This document shows, one piece after another, positions 9,321 to 21,535 of a stretch of 64,000 nt of DNA; positions within the stretch are counted from its first letter, which is position 1; each line of letters starts with the position of its first letter. The position numbers and the translations under genes are program-made. Below the pieces are notes generated by a model. That model ran no database searches. It saw only the letters and a program-made list of their open reading frames with translations, and had not been told where the DNA came from. The stretch comes from Schistocerca nitens (lineage: Eukaryota; Arthropoda; Insecta; Orthoptera; Acrididae): NCBI RefSeq assembly GCF_023898315.1, contig NC_064615.1, forward strand, positions 909,266,742 through 909,330,741, read 5' to 3'.

Positions 9321-11168
9321 GATTTTAACTTTAGACGTATTTTTGTTTGTCAGTCAACGTGCTGAAACTTGATCACTGTTTTTACTGCTTTTCCGTAAGG
9401 GTCACTACACGTTTTACATGCAGAAGGCACACGACTTCCCTTCTTTGGGTAATACTGACGACTGTGGCGTCAAGAAGGGTCAAGTTAAAACAGTAAAATA
9501 AAATTTACCGAGTCCCGAAAGACTGGATCCCGAAAGGAAAACGAAGATCTGCTGTAACAGCTACGAGGGTGTTCAAACAAGTGCGGTAACATGGCGTGGG
9601 AATCAGGTTGCTCACTCAAAATGCCGAATTGTTTCTATTTGAACATATTTCACCGCCAGAGGACTGAGTGATCGAACATTGTTACGTAGTAACATTGTCT
9701 TTTGCATGTTGTTCACACGGCCGAGGTTGTAGTTATGCTTGAGACGCATTGGCGTGAGGGTGTGCTGTGCACTCCAGCTTCCTATCATTACTGTTAAGTT
9801 TCGTGTCATCTACGTTTGCGTTTTGTTTCACTGTATATAATCATTCTTGTTCTGTCGAACGTGTCGTAGAGTGTTCATTGACTATGAAATCCTTCGGTTC
9901 GTTAGAAAAATGTTTGTCTTGTCTCCAAGGAAGAATACCGTGCAAAATTTCGACAAGGCCACACGTGCTGTTGAACCACGCTCATTGGGACTGCATGATC
10001 AGATTGTGGACGTATCACGAATAACAACGGACCATGTCCACGCGACCTATTATGACCTTGAACAGTATACCTGTTCCGAAAAAGTGCTGAAGGATCACGA
10101 CAGAACTCTAAGTACTGATTCTGTTTCAAGCGCAGATACTGATTACGAAGTTGTTTGGGTCTTTAACGTCCCAGGCCTGAAGAAGTAAATTACTGCCTGA
10201 AAAAAATACGAACGAGGTTTGGTGAAGTTAATATCATAAAAATGAATGGCAGTCCGGTCAACGAAAGTTGCAAATTTTTAGTGGCCTGCAGTAGGTAGAA
10301 AAGCAGATAGGTCAATCACGATTACACGAAACAAGGTGCAGGTTTCATTCTGAGGCCAAGGTTTTAATTGCTTTATATTTAATTCAAGCGGACACCTTCG
10401 TCAAAATTACCCTAAACGGGTTTTCATTTAAAAAAAAACTCTGTGCAGAATGGAATTAACTTTTGCAGAGCTCGCTACTCAAATTCAAGCAAATGACGAA
10501 GTTCAGTCAAGTACATCCGGAAGTGTGCAAAAAACTGACATGTTACGTGACGAAGTTTTTCCGCTGCTAGAAATTTGAACAGCCTATTCCTAAAATAGCT
10601 AACATTGTAGCAGCAAATAAGGGACTACGAACATACAAAGGCAACAGTTTTCCGACGCCTTTACTGAAACTGAACGGTCGTATAAAAGGGACACTCTAAA
10701 ACCTGCGTCTCGAAAAGGAAGTTGCCGGTGAAAATATAACACATGATTTCAATCACTTTCCAGTAACACTATACTCGTACATTGTTTCAATGAGTTTCCA
10801 GAAAGGCAACAAGAAAACGTGCCATCACTTTTTGCTAGAATTGCCTGACGCCAGATATGAAAACGTGTAGGAACAAGGCACAAGTTAAGGAAAACAAACA
10901 GGTCAAGGAAATTGGTGACGTAAACAAATGTGCTCGTGTCCGCCAAACAACATAAATATTCCGAGCAGGGCCGACGGTGTATGCAAACAAGAGGTAAGTG
11001 GAAGTCAAACTGTAAATACAGACCAGTTTGAAGAAAAGCCACCCGATATGCATGCCAAGTAACAGACGAGGAGCAAGATTAGTATGTTAGCAGTGTCCTC
11101 CCGTCGCTATCACTCGTTGAGAGAAGTAACATCAGTACACGTAGACTTACCAAACTACAACCTAACGT
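9321..11168. other. Unassigned stretch with unrecognised open frames
   Basis: Plus-strand frames at 9847-10188 (113 codons) and minus-strand frames near 10750-11050 show no domain I recognise. A short frame starting MELTFAELATQIQ near 10450 also gives no family. The base composition is ordinary for the window. The region could include a very worn mobile element, but I cannot name one. Confidence 0.4.
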
Positions 11169-11179
11169 ATATTTCACAA

Positions 11180-11339
11180 AAAAAAATGTTCAAATGTGTG
11201 TGAAATATTATGGGACTTAACCTCTAAGGTCATCAGTCCCTAAGCTTACACACTACTTAACCTAAAGTATCCCATGCCCGAGGGAGGAATCGAACCTCCG
11301 CGGGGACCAGCCGCACTTTTCATGACTGCAGCGGCTTAG
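11180..11339 (-). mobile_element. Variant SINE with different head and tail, 11-bp TSD
   Basis: Minus-strand copy whose head gives B-box ggttcgattcctccctcgg and whose tail contains taagtagtgtgtaagcttag rather than the gtagttctaagttctag of the main SINE, and ends near acacacatttgaac. The target duplication atatttcacaa is perfect at 11169-11179 and 11340-11350. Shared central modules (ttaagtagt, gactgatgacc) show it is related to the main family. Confidence 0.9.
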
Positions 11340-11675
11340 ATATTTCACAAGAAAACGAACCTAAATAATACACCCAAAGCAGTGAAAGTCACGGACATGG
11401 AATAAATACACAGAATGCAACGAAGCTAGTTCAGTGATGTCATAGGTAAACACATTCATTACCCTGTATAACAACCGGATCGCATCCGATTTAGAAATAT
11501 CTGCACTGCAGTATTTCACATACAAGTCTGAAGCACATATTTTCCTAGTACAGGAAGCGCTACAAACTTAAATCCACCTGGTTTTCGAACAATTGTGAAC
11601 TTCCCACTAGAAGAAAACACAGGCACGGAAGGGTTAGTCAGAGATACTGAGGAATTACAAAACAGTGATTGATAT

Positions 11676-14213
11676 ATATTGTTGTTGTTGTTGTGGTCTT
11701 CACTCCTGAGACTGGTTTGATGCAGCTCTCCATGCTAATCTATCCTGTGCAAGATCCTTCATCTCGCAGTACCTACTGCAACCTACATCCTTCTGACTCT
11801 GCTTCGTGTATTCATGTCTTGGTCTCCCTCTACGATTTTTACCCTCCACGCTGCCCTCCAATACTAAATTTGTGTTCCCTTGATGCCTCAGGACATGTCC
11901 TACCAACCGATCCCTATTTCTAGTCAAGTTGGGCCACAAACTTCTCTTCTCCCCAATCCTATTCAATACCTCCTCATTAGTTACGTGATATACCCACCTA
12001 GTCTTCAACATTCTTCTGTACCACCACATTTCGAAAGCTGCTATTCTCTTCTTGTCCCAACTATTTATTGTGCATATTTAACTTCCATACATAGCTACAC
12101 TCCATACAAATACTTTCAGAAACGTCTTCCTGACATTTAAATCTATACTCGATGTTAACAAATTTCTCTTCTTCAGAAACGCTTTCCTTGCCATTGCCAG
12201 TCTACATTTTATATCCTCTCTACTTCGACCATCATCAGTTATTTTGCTCCCCAAATAGCAAAATTCCTTTACTACTTTAAGTGTCTCATTTCATAATCTA
12301 ATTTCCTCAGCATCACCCGACTTAATTCGACTACATTCCATTAACCTCGTTTTACTTTTGTTGATGTTCATTTTATATCCTCCTTTCAAGACACTGTCCA
12401 TTCCGTTCAACTGCTCTTCCAAGTCCTTTGCTGTCTCTGACAGAATTACAAATGTCATCGGCGAACCGCAACGTTTTTATTTCTTCTCCTTGGATTTTAA
12501 TACCTACTCCAAATTTTTCCTTTGTTTCCTTTACTGCTTGCTCAATATACAGATTGAATAACATCGCGGAGAGGCTACAACCCTGTCTCACTCCCTTCCC
12601 AACCACTGCTTCCCTTTCCTGCCCGTCGACTCTTATAACTGCAATCTGGTTTCGGTACAAATTAGCCTCTCGCTCCCTGTATTTTACCCCTGCCACCTTT
12701 AGAATTTGAAAGAGAGTATTCCAGTCAACATTGTCAAAAGCTTTCTCTAAGTCAACAAATGCTAGGTTTCCCTTTCCTTAATCTTTCTTCTAAGATAAGT
12801 CGTAAGGTCAGTATTGCCTCACGTGTTCCAACATTCCTACGGAATCCAAACTGATCTTCCCCGAGGTCGGCTTCTACCAGTTTTTCCATTCGTCTGTAAA
12901 TAATTCTCGTTAGTATTTTGCAGCTGTGGCTTATTAAACTGATAGTTCGGTAATTTTCACATCTGTCAACACCTGCTTTCTTTGGGATTGGAATTATTAT
13001 ATTCTTCTTGAAGTCTGAGGGTATTTCGCCTGTCTCATACATCTTGCTCACCAGATGGTAGAGTTTTGTCAGGACTGGCTCTCCTAAGGCCGTCAGTAGT
13101 TCTAATGGAATGTTGTCTACTCCCGGGGCCTTGTTTCGACCCAGGTCTACCAGTGCTCTGTCAAACTCTTCACGCAGTATCGTATCTCCCATTTTGTCTT
13201 CATCTACATCCTCTTCCATTTCCATAATATTGTCCTCATGTATACTGCCCTTGTATAGACCCTCTATATACTCCTTCCACCTTTCTGCTTTCCCTTCTTT
13301 GCTTAGATCTGGGTTTCCATCTGAACTAAAAAATGGTTCAAATGGCTCTGAGCACTATGGGACTCAACTGCTGTGGTCATAAGTCCCCTAGAACTTAGAA
13401 CTACTTAAACCTAACTAACCTAAGGACATCACACACATCCATGCCCGAGGCAGGATTCGAACCTGCGACCGTAGCGGTCGTGCGGTTCCAGACTGTAGCG
13501 CCTTTAACCGCTCGGCCACTCAGGCCGGCTCCATCTGAACTCTTGATATTCATACAAGTGGTTCTCTTTTCTCCAAAGGTCTCTTTAATTTTCCTGTAGG
13601 CAGTATCTATCTTACCCCTAGTGAGATAAGTCTCTACATCCTTACATTTGTCCTCTAGCCATGCTTGCTTAGCCATTTTGCACTTCCTGTCGATCTCATT
13701 TTTGAGACGTTTGTATTCCTTTTTGCCTGCTTCATTTAGTGCATTTTTATATTTTCTCCTTTCATCAGTTAAATTCGATATTTCTTCTGTTACCCAAGGA
13801 TTTCTACTAGCCCTCGTCTTTTTACCTACTTGATCCTCTGCTGCCTTCACTACGTCATCCCTCAGAGCTACCCATTCGTCTCCTGCTGTGTTTCTTTCCC
13901 CCATTCCTGTCAATTGTTCCCTTATGCTGACCCTGAAACTCTGTACAACCTCTGGTTTATTCAGTTTATCCAGGTCCCATCTCCTTAAATTCCCACCTTT
14001 TTGCAATTTCTTTAGTTTTAATCTACAGTTCATAAGCCAATATATTGTGGTCAGAGTCCACATCTGCCCCTGGAAATGTCCTACAATTTAAAACCTGGTT
14101 TCTAAATCTCTTAATCTATCTGATACCTTCTAGTATCTCCAGGATTCTTCCATGTATACAACCTTCTTTTATGTTTCTTGAACCTAGTGTTAGCTATGAT
14201 TAAGTTATGCTCT
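11676..14213 (-). mobile_element. Young RTE-type LINE, 5'-truncated, carrying a SINE
   Basis: Minus-strand ORF2 remains. In order they are: end of the endonuclease region, a long linker (220-codon frame 14063-13401), RT with NKAPGVDNIPLELL, KNIIIPIPKK, DQFGFRRNVGTREA, a decayed LEKAFDNVDW region, RQGCSLSAMLFNLYIE and LRFADDI (the FADD box), then the C-terminal block WCYRRMLKTRWVYH...GHVLRHQG and GRPRHEYT. The 3' end is a CAACAACAA-type short tandem repeat (11676-11692), as in RTE elements. It closely resembles the copy at 51430-54051. Frameshifts, 5' truncation near 14213 and a SINE at 13328 make it non-autonomous. Confidence 0.92.
13328..13529 (-). mobile_element. tRNA-headed SINE inside RTE LINE
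   Basis: Full copy in the same orientation as the host LINE, with head complement of gccggcctgagtggccgag and B-box ggttcgaatcc. The target duplication tccatctgaact is perfect at 13316-13327 and 13530-13541, both copies matching the LINE. It is therefore younger than the LINE insertion. Its head carries gttaaagg rather than gttctagg, a subfamily shared with 42075 and 56101. Confidence 0.95.
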
Positions 14214-14434
14214 GTGCTGTCGCTGGGGTCTTTGCAACAGATTTTTAACGGTACACTATCAGATACTTCAGTGCCTGATCAAACTCCAATGGCGTCGCTT
14301 TCAAGGGAGCACCCTTCAAGCGAATGACGAAGAAGTGCGCCTAGCTCTCTAGCTACGCATTTGTGAGACTATACTTCCTAGACCTTTTGTTTCAAATGAT
14401 CATACCTGTCATATCCCTGTATAGTGGCCATTCC

Positions 14435-14617
14435 TCCTGGAGTGGCCGCATGGTTTGAGGTGCCATGCCGCGGATTGCGCGACCTCTCCCGCCGAAGGTT
14501 CGAGTCCTCCCTCGGGCATGGGTGTGTGTTGATCTTAGAATAACTCAGTTTAAGTAGTGTGTAAGTCTAGGGCCGATGACCTCAGCAGTTTGGTCTCTTA
14601 CGAATTCACACACAATG
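14435..14617 (+). mobile_element. Variant SINE (short-tail type)
   Basis: The head reads ctggagtggccgcatgg with B-box ggttcgagtcc near 14498 and is followed by cctcgggcatgggtgtgtg. The tail has tttaagtagtgtgtaagtc and gccgatgacctcagcagttt, ending in cgaattcacacaca. This tail resembles 11180-11339 more than the main family. No clean target duplication was found. Confidence 0.85.
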
Positions 14618-15121
14618 CTTGCGGACGTGTGTCGTACAACAAATTTGCGTTAAAGACTTACTTTACTCGTAACTGAACGACTACCACCCTGCAGTTACAG
14701 AGTAGTAGTTCACTGACTAGTTTGTGGAAGTAACTACACTCTTCTCACATCTGCACTGTTCAGCCTGGCATTGTGTATTTTTCAGTGAAGTAGCGGCTGA
14801 TATCTTCAGTTCTCGTTGATAGTAATCCACGCCGTCGTCTAGTGAACAGAATAGGATCTTACGGAATATTGGGCGAGATCTACGTTTGGATTGAGGGCTT
14901 CCCCGACGGCACTCCCCAGATATGGAAGTAGCTACAAGTGTAGTCCAGTGTGCTACAGAGCCGTTATCATTGGCAGTTTTGTTTACTTTTGGAATATAAA
15001 AGGGTGTTAAGTTACGATTTTTATCTCTGTGTGCAATTTTGTAATCGACCTCATCAGCTTTACGTTTACACAATATATGTCATTTCACCCTAGTTAGGTG
15101 AAGTGGCAAACTTATTTAAAT
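14618..15121 (-). other. Unassigned stretch with a 118-codon minus frame
   Basis: A minus-strand frame from 15073 to 14717 starts MCKRKADEVDYKIAHRDKN and contains basic residues and several cysteines, but no family is recognisable. It begins just beyond the point where homology to the CR1-like LINE ends. It may be a relic of the sequence into which the LINE inserted, or chance. Confidence 0.25.
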
Positions 15122-16641
15122 CACTTCACCCATATAAGGAAACTTTTTGCTTCCTGTTCTGTAGGTATGACTTAAACCATTCATATGCTATTCCATTTAT
15201 GCCATAGAATTGTAATTTTTGGAACATAATGTCATGGCTCACACGATCAAATGCTTTGGACAAGTCACAGAAAATTCCCATTGGTAACATTTTACTATTT
15301 AAAGACTCTATCATGTGGACAGTGAAATTGTATATTGCTGTCTCAGTAGAACAGCATTTTTGAAATCCGAACTGTTATTTACTAAGTATCCCATTACCGT
15401 GGAGATGGCTAACCACTCTTGAGTACATTACTTTCTCGAAAATTTTTGAAAATGCTGTAAGCAAGGATACTGGCCGATAACTATTGACATCTGTGGTGTC
15501 CCCCTTTTTGTAGAAAGGCCTGACAATGGCATATTTTAACCTGTCTGGGAAAATACCTTGAGTTAGTGATGCATTACGTATGTGACTCAGAATATCCGCT
15601 GTAATTTCTCCAGATTGTTTTAATATCTTATTAGGGATGTCATCTACTCCAACAGAACATTTATTTTTTAAAGATTTAATAATTTTACTTATTTCACAAG
15701 AGGTTGTTAGGTGAAACGTAATCTGAATAAATTTTTTCCAAAACAGATTCTTCCATGTACTGCCTGGCTTTTTCTTTTGAACTGTTCTCACCAATTTTTT
15801 CTCCTACACTTAAGAAATTGTTGTTAAATACATTAGCTACTTGTGTACAGTTGGTTAGGATGGTCTCGTTCTCTTTAATACTAATACTACCTACCCCACT
15901 GGTTACTTTACCTGTCTCCCTTCTAACAACATTCCATACTGATTTGATTTTATTGCAGGAGTTTTCAATTTCTTCTCTAACATACTTATTTCTTGATATC
16001 CATACAACTTTTCTCAGTATGTTACAATAATTTTTATAGGGTAAAACTACTTCTGGGTCTTTACTAGTTCTTGCTGTCTCATACAGTTTTCGTTTTCTTT
16101 CTGAAGACACTTTAACACCTGTAGTAATCCAAGGTTTCTTTGAAAAGTGTGTGGTGTTACATTTAGTAATTTTCTATGGAAAAAATGTTAAAAATGGATA
16201 TAAATTTATCAAGAAATATGTTTCATGAATCATTAGCATTTGGCTCATTATATACATCTCCCCAATTACCATTTCTTTAGCTTCCTCTGAAGTGCTCTTT
16301 AGATACCGGGTTGAACGACCTCACACTTTTACTTAATGGTTTCCGAACTGTACACCATGTTGTGTATCATCTTCTGACAATCCATTTACCACAGGGAAAG
16401 GAGGTGTTTGTTTAACATCCTATTTCTGTACAAATACATTACCTATTAGCGTGCTACTGTCTTGAGCTATACGTGTAGGGAAATACATCACTGATTCCAA
16501 GTTATAAGTTGTTAATAACACTTCTAGTTCACTTTTCCTATTAGAATTACTTAGAAAGTTTACATTGAAGTCACCATAGATCAATACCTTCTTCTTTTTG
16601 TCTGACAGACAGCATAATAGGGAGTCAAACTCTTTTTATGA

Positions 16642-16837
16642 GCCGGCCGGGGTGACCGAGTGGTTCTAGGCGCTACAGTCTGGAACTGCGCGACCGCTAC
16701 GTCGCAGGTTCGAATCCTGCCTCGGGCATGGATGTGTGTGATGTCCTTAGGTTAGTTAGGATTAAGTAGTTCTAAGTTCTAGGGGACTGATGACCTCAGA
16801 AGTTAAGTCCCATAGTGGTCAGAGCCATTTGAACCAT
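16642..16837 (+). mobile_element. tRNA-headed SINE inside CR1-like LINE (endonuclease region)
   Basis: Opposite orientation to its host LINE. The head starts gccggccggggtgaccgag, B-box ggttcgaatcc near 16708; the tail ends gagccatttgaacca. The target duplication tttttatga is at 16633-16641 and 16838-16846. LINE sequence resumes directly after it. Confidence 0.93.
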
Positions 16838-17299
16838 TTTTTATGAACAGCTCCCAGTCTCGTAATGGGGACCTGTACACTGTTGCTAATATCAATACTA
16901 CATTATACAGCTGAAGTTCACATGTACAAACCGCATAGTGCTGATTAACACAAAATTTGCAAACTTCTACAGTTTTGCATTTATACCATTGTTTTATGAA
17001 AATGGCAACTCCTCCTTTATCCATCTTAGATCTACAAGTGTAAGTTGCTAAATTATACCCACTAATACTGACACTATCCATGCCCACAGTTACACGGTGT
17101 TCAGAGAGACAAAGTGCATCAATCTCATTCCTATTTTTGAGATCATCTAAACACACTAATAGCTCATCTACTTTACTTTTTATTCCCCTGATATTTTGAT
17201 GAAGTAAGTTGATACTGCCCTTAGGTTTACCCTTGTTTACTGTATATGAAGTTTATTTTATTCTATTTATCTAGATTGTCATCTGTCTGGATTTTGGCT

Positions 17300-18570
17300 T
17301 TAGCCTAAAAAAAACCTGTCTGTCAGGACCCATTAACTACAGGGATCACCCCTTGTGTGACTGTGAACCCCCTTACAATTTCTGCTAATAGAGAAGCTAA
17401 CTTATTTTTCCCCATCCTATTAAGGAGCAAACCATGTGTAGTGTATCCCCACATACCAATAGCATTTACTGGAACAACACTTTTGTGAGATTTTGCCGGT
17501 GTCTGGAGCATCCTGCCGGCCGTGGTGGTCTAGCGGTTCCAGGCGCTCAGTCCGGAGTCACGCGACTGCTACGGTCGCAGGTTCGAATCCTGCCTCGAGC
17601 ATGGATGTGTGTTATGTCCTTAGGTTGGTTAGGTTTAAGTAGTTCTAAGTTCTAGGGGACTGATGACCATAGATGTTAAGTCCCATAGTGCTCAGAGCCA
17701 TTTGAACCATTTGAAGTGGAGCATCCTGTTCAGCTCAGTGTTAACATGCCTTACAGCGGTTTTTACCCAGGGCTGATCACGGAGCTGAAAGACCTAAACA
17801 ACCCCACATTTTTGTGGTCAGTTTCTGCTCCTATTTTATCCAGGTCACTCCTAATACTGTATCTTGGATTCACAGTCAGGCTGTTTCCTGCTCCCGCAAG
17901 TATAAATGCCTGATTTTGCTTCTCGAAGTCCCTGCATAGCTGACCTAAGCTTTCTGTCACCTGGCTAAGGCTAGCACTTGGTTTCAAAAAAAAAAAAAAT
18001 ACTGTGACCTGGTACCCTGCACCTAATTTCTCCTGAAGCTGCTGGCCCACACCCCTACACCCCTCCCATGACTGCTGCCTATAAGCAGAGTTCTTCTTTT
18101 CCTATTCTGGTTTGATCCCGACCGGTCTTTTTTCTTTAAGTTAATATTCTGCTACAACGTACTTTCAACTACAGCTGGATGAGGCCCTTCCTCCACTTCA
18201 GATAGCAAGCGAAACTGAATTACTAATTGAATTTCTGGAGTTTTTTCAAGTCTTTCCCATTTTCGTCCTTTGCTTGCTATCTTCTCCCATTTCCCAGTCT
18301 CTTTTTCCTCCTTTAACGTACGTAATTCCAAGTTCGCGTTTTCTAATTCAGCCTTAACTGCACAAATTTTTGCCTCGTGTTCAGCGATTTTTCTGTCCTT
18401 TCTACATAACCTACACTGCCATCGAAGATTTTCGTTTTTACCCTCGTTTCCTCACGACTGCATTCGCCCCAATGAAATCATAACTTACAGTCTACACAGA
18501 GCACCCACTCTTTCAAATTTCTACGGCAACCACCACATTTGTCAGACGTGGTTTGATAGACAAACGGTGC
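17300..18570 (-). pseudogene. LINE ORF1 with PHD finger and SGNH-type esterase
   Basis: The PHD-like finger shows CGGC, then CVDC nine residues later, FHWGEC-type His/Cys and a final CRLC pair after a Trp, giving the C4-H-C3 ligand series (18550-18400); one frameshift or stop divides it. A charged, helix-prone stretch with coiled-coil character follows. Then LIGSSHGRG (near 18080) matches SGNH hydrolase block I, AGAGNSL resembles the GxND block, and YTTHGLLLNRMGK (near 17440) has the DxxH-type His block. PHD plus esterase in ORF1 is known for CR1-type LINEs. The protein is thought to assist RNA binding or membrane contact; this copy is broken. Confidence 0.85.
17516..17716 (+). mobile_element. 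tRNA-headed SINE inside LINE ORF1 (gtggtct head variant)
   Basis: The head reads ccggccgtggtggtctagcg, differing from the usual gagtggccgag, and matches the variant at 52736. B-box is ggttcgaatcc near 17580. The target duplication tggagcatcctg is perfect at 17504-17515 and 17717-17728 and lies in the esterase region of the LINE ORF1. Confidence 0.95.
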
Positions 18571-21533
18571 GTTGATGAACTTGTGAATAGTATGCCACGA
18601 CAAACGCAGGCAAGAGTTAATGCAAGAGGACGTGCTACTGGGTATTAGAGGTACTGGTGTGTACAGAAATCTGGAACACAATCTCTGAAGGTCTCGCTCT
18701 ATGGTGGCACAAAATGCAATGTGTGGTTTTCGTGAGCAATAAAAAGGGCGGAAATGATGTTTATGTTGATGTCTATTCCAATTTTCTCTACAGGTTACGG
18801 AGCTCTCGGAACCGAGGTGATGCAAAACATTTTTGATGTGTGTATAAACTCTCGATGATACGAAATTCGCAAAAGCAAGCACCACTCGATTTATCGCTCG
18901 TTACAGAAATCTGTGCACAAGCTATAGATAAAAGAAACATAGAGTGCCATACAATATCACCAAAGCTGTATTACAGACTATAAAATTAACCACGTTTTGG
19001 GAGCAGGTTACATTGTAAACTTTCACGAAACTATGCGGACATTATTATAATGATTAAATACCTACGTTTTGTGCACCACGTAGAAATTCTCAATATGGGT
19101 CAAAACTGCATTTGATGGAGCATTGTAGTTACTTTGCCTGAAATCTGCACTATAAAATACACCAGAAAACTCTTTACCTTTAAAAAAAAATTGATTTTCG
19201 GTTAGTGTTACTAAGACAGCAGTTACTGACTCCATGTACACGAACAGAGTATTTGACTGAGATTATTTTGGAAATATCAGTGTACTGAAGAAGTGAAACT
19301 ATTTATTGCATTTATGTCATTCAGACCTCTTCAAATCAGCCAGTCAGTCACAATTTTCACGAAGCTGAATTCATGGAAAATATTTTCAGAACAGCACGTA
19401 CTATCCTATCCATATCACGTCACGCCAGCCGCGGCCAAATTCCTACCGCGCTCACTCTTCTCAGCTGCCGGCAGTACAGGATAATAAATTCCCTGGAACA
19501 GGAGGATACTAAATCACCATTACTACGTGTACGACTTCGCCGTCATATATGTTTTTTTTTATTTTTAGCAGAGAGCTTTGTAAGGCAGACATTCATAAAG
19601 CAAGAGAATGATGGTGGGTCGAAAAATCGAGCGAATGGTGTCTGGGAACGGGCCGTGCCGCCTGGCTCTTCACGAGAATCGTGATCCATCCTTCATTAGC
19701 TGTCGCTCGCGGTGTTACTGATGAAGGTAGTTTTCGAGCACGTAGTCCGTGAATATCTCAAGTAATATTCTGTACTTCGGCAATGTAGATGAAAGCAAAC
19801 ACTCCATTCTAAAATACCGACTTCCAAAGGCAGAAATTTGTGTCGATGGTGATTTGTTTTGTCGGATTTTTGTTTTTATCCAAGGCACATTTCTCTGCAG
19901 AGTCTCATTTTTTTTAATTGCATCATAAAACTCAGAGAAGTAATGTACAAAATTCTATTCACGCGAATAGAAAGTAAACCTGTGAACTTCGAGACATATT
20001 AAATACGTGAATGAATGTATGTTACTGTTTCTGCAGCTTACTAAGTTGCTAGAAGAACGCGCAGGAACAATAAAAATGGCTGGCTAGGTAAAACCTTGCT
20101 GGATATAAGCCGCCTATAGCCTCCTAGTTAAGATTTTACCTAAACTGTCTTGTCCAAAGGAAATCTATTGAATAAACATTAGGCTTTACTAATACACGCA
20201 TACTGAAGTCAACTAGCCATAAGTAAGTTATAAAATGAAAACGAATCACACTTCGTTGCTCTAACGCCATGTACGAGTGACGCACAACCACCGTCTGTAA
20301 CAACTGACAGCAGCGCCGTACGGCGGAGTTAAAGGCAAATAATGCCGGAACGAGACAAGAAAGGTCCAACGCTGGGAATGGATATGTTGACTTCACATTT
20401 ATAGCCATCATTTGGCTAAAAAAATATAGGAAAGACTTTCTGGTTTCCCCTCGTAATCAGAAATGCGTAAATAGAACCTCCGGCCTCAACATACATTAAC
20501 ATGAAAGCAACATACACATTGGTTAAGAAACAAGGATTCACAGTCAAGCAGTTACATACTTTACATTTTTGTACGTGCCCAGTTAGTAATAAAGGATACT
20601 AGACATTAGACGAGAGAGTAGTGGCCACTCTGAGCGACACCCGAAGCTACTTAAGCTAGAGCGCTCGCAACTCGTTAACTTCAATGAGCTTAGCGTCAGT
20701 TGTAACTATCCCAGTAATACTTTACTAAATTATGACTCTGCTAATCTGGATTAGTTGCAGTTTAATCCAGGTCCTCAGTTTAAAGCGGAGAGATAACCCC
20801 TCTATAATTAGACAAGCACTAGTCTGGTAAATCACTGCATACAGCGGTAGCCTTCATAGTAAACAGTGCCCTCGACTAATTTGTGACTGAAGGAATTAAA
20901 ACTTCGCAGATGAATGATTAAGACCGCCACTGAGGAAAGTAGACCACTGAAACACGAAACGCATGTGCGTTAGCCCTTATGCAACAGAAGGCCTCAACTT
21001 AATAAATAGGGACCAACAAGAAGAAGTACACGAAATGTTCACCCAACAAGCAACAAGGACTTCGTTCCTCAGAATCAGCCAAATCACAGAAAGGCAATCC
21101 TGAAGCCACACGCTGATCTAGGGACAAGTAATGCCCAAATCGCTGCGGAAACACTAAAGACATATACTGAGGAACACGAAGCGGCGACACAACTAAGCGC
21201 GCAAAAACCCGCCGTTCAACAAGGTCATGACCAGTTTATGAAACACAGCCAGTCAAATTTAATATTCTGTGGAAAACCGCTCTCGCAAACCACATGTAGT
21301 CGATACAACACCCAAGTGGCCACCTAACACACAGTGATGCCTCCAATCTTAATTTAGGTGCTCAAGTTTGGCACAGAAAACAAGTGAAATGCCTTAGACG
21401 TTCCTCCCAAATGATATGCAAAACTTGTTTCATTATCAATAGACTCACTACTCACACAACACAACTGAGATACGTAATCAATCAACTTCCAGTAGATCTA
21501 AAAACAACAGGTAATACGACACACACGAAAAAC
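18571..21533. other. Unassigned stretch (about 3 kb)
   Basis: The minus frame at 18885-18478 runs into the LINE PHD region and may include LINE 5' sequence up to roughly 18900. Beyond that I see no recognisable element or exon. Frames at 19293-19684 and 20136-20411 lack motifs. A T-run lies near 19550. Confidence 0.4.
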
Positions 21534-21535
21534 TA

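Larger units (their letters stand above)
15122..18570 (-). mobile_element. CR1-like LINE: PHD/esterase ORF1, endonuclease, partial RT
   Basis: Reading leftward on the minus strand: an ORF1 with PHD finger and esterase (about 18565-17300), an apurinic-type endonuclease beginning IDALCLSEHRVTV and GGVAIFIK (17156 down) with GDFNVNF-type sequence near 16560, a linker, then RT with VGVDDIPNKILKQ, YAIVRPFYKKGD, NSYRPVSLL, FEKVMYSRV and IFCDLSKAFDRVSHDI. RT homology stops near 15125 in the block before the YADD box, so the catalytic end and 3' UTR are missing. Two SINEs (16642, 17516) interrupt it. Frameshifts and stops are frequent. Confidence 0.9.

Noticed and set aside
12428-13382. Plus-strand open frames across the RTE LINE (also 51635-53887)
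   Set aside because: They are antisense shadows of the minus-strand RT and endonuclease sequence.
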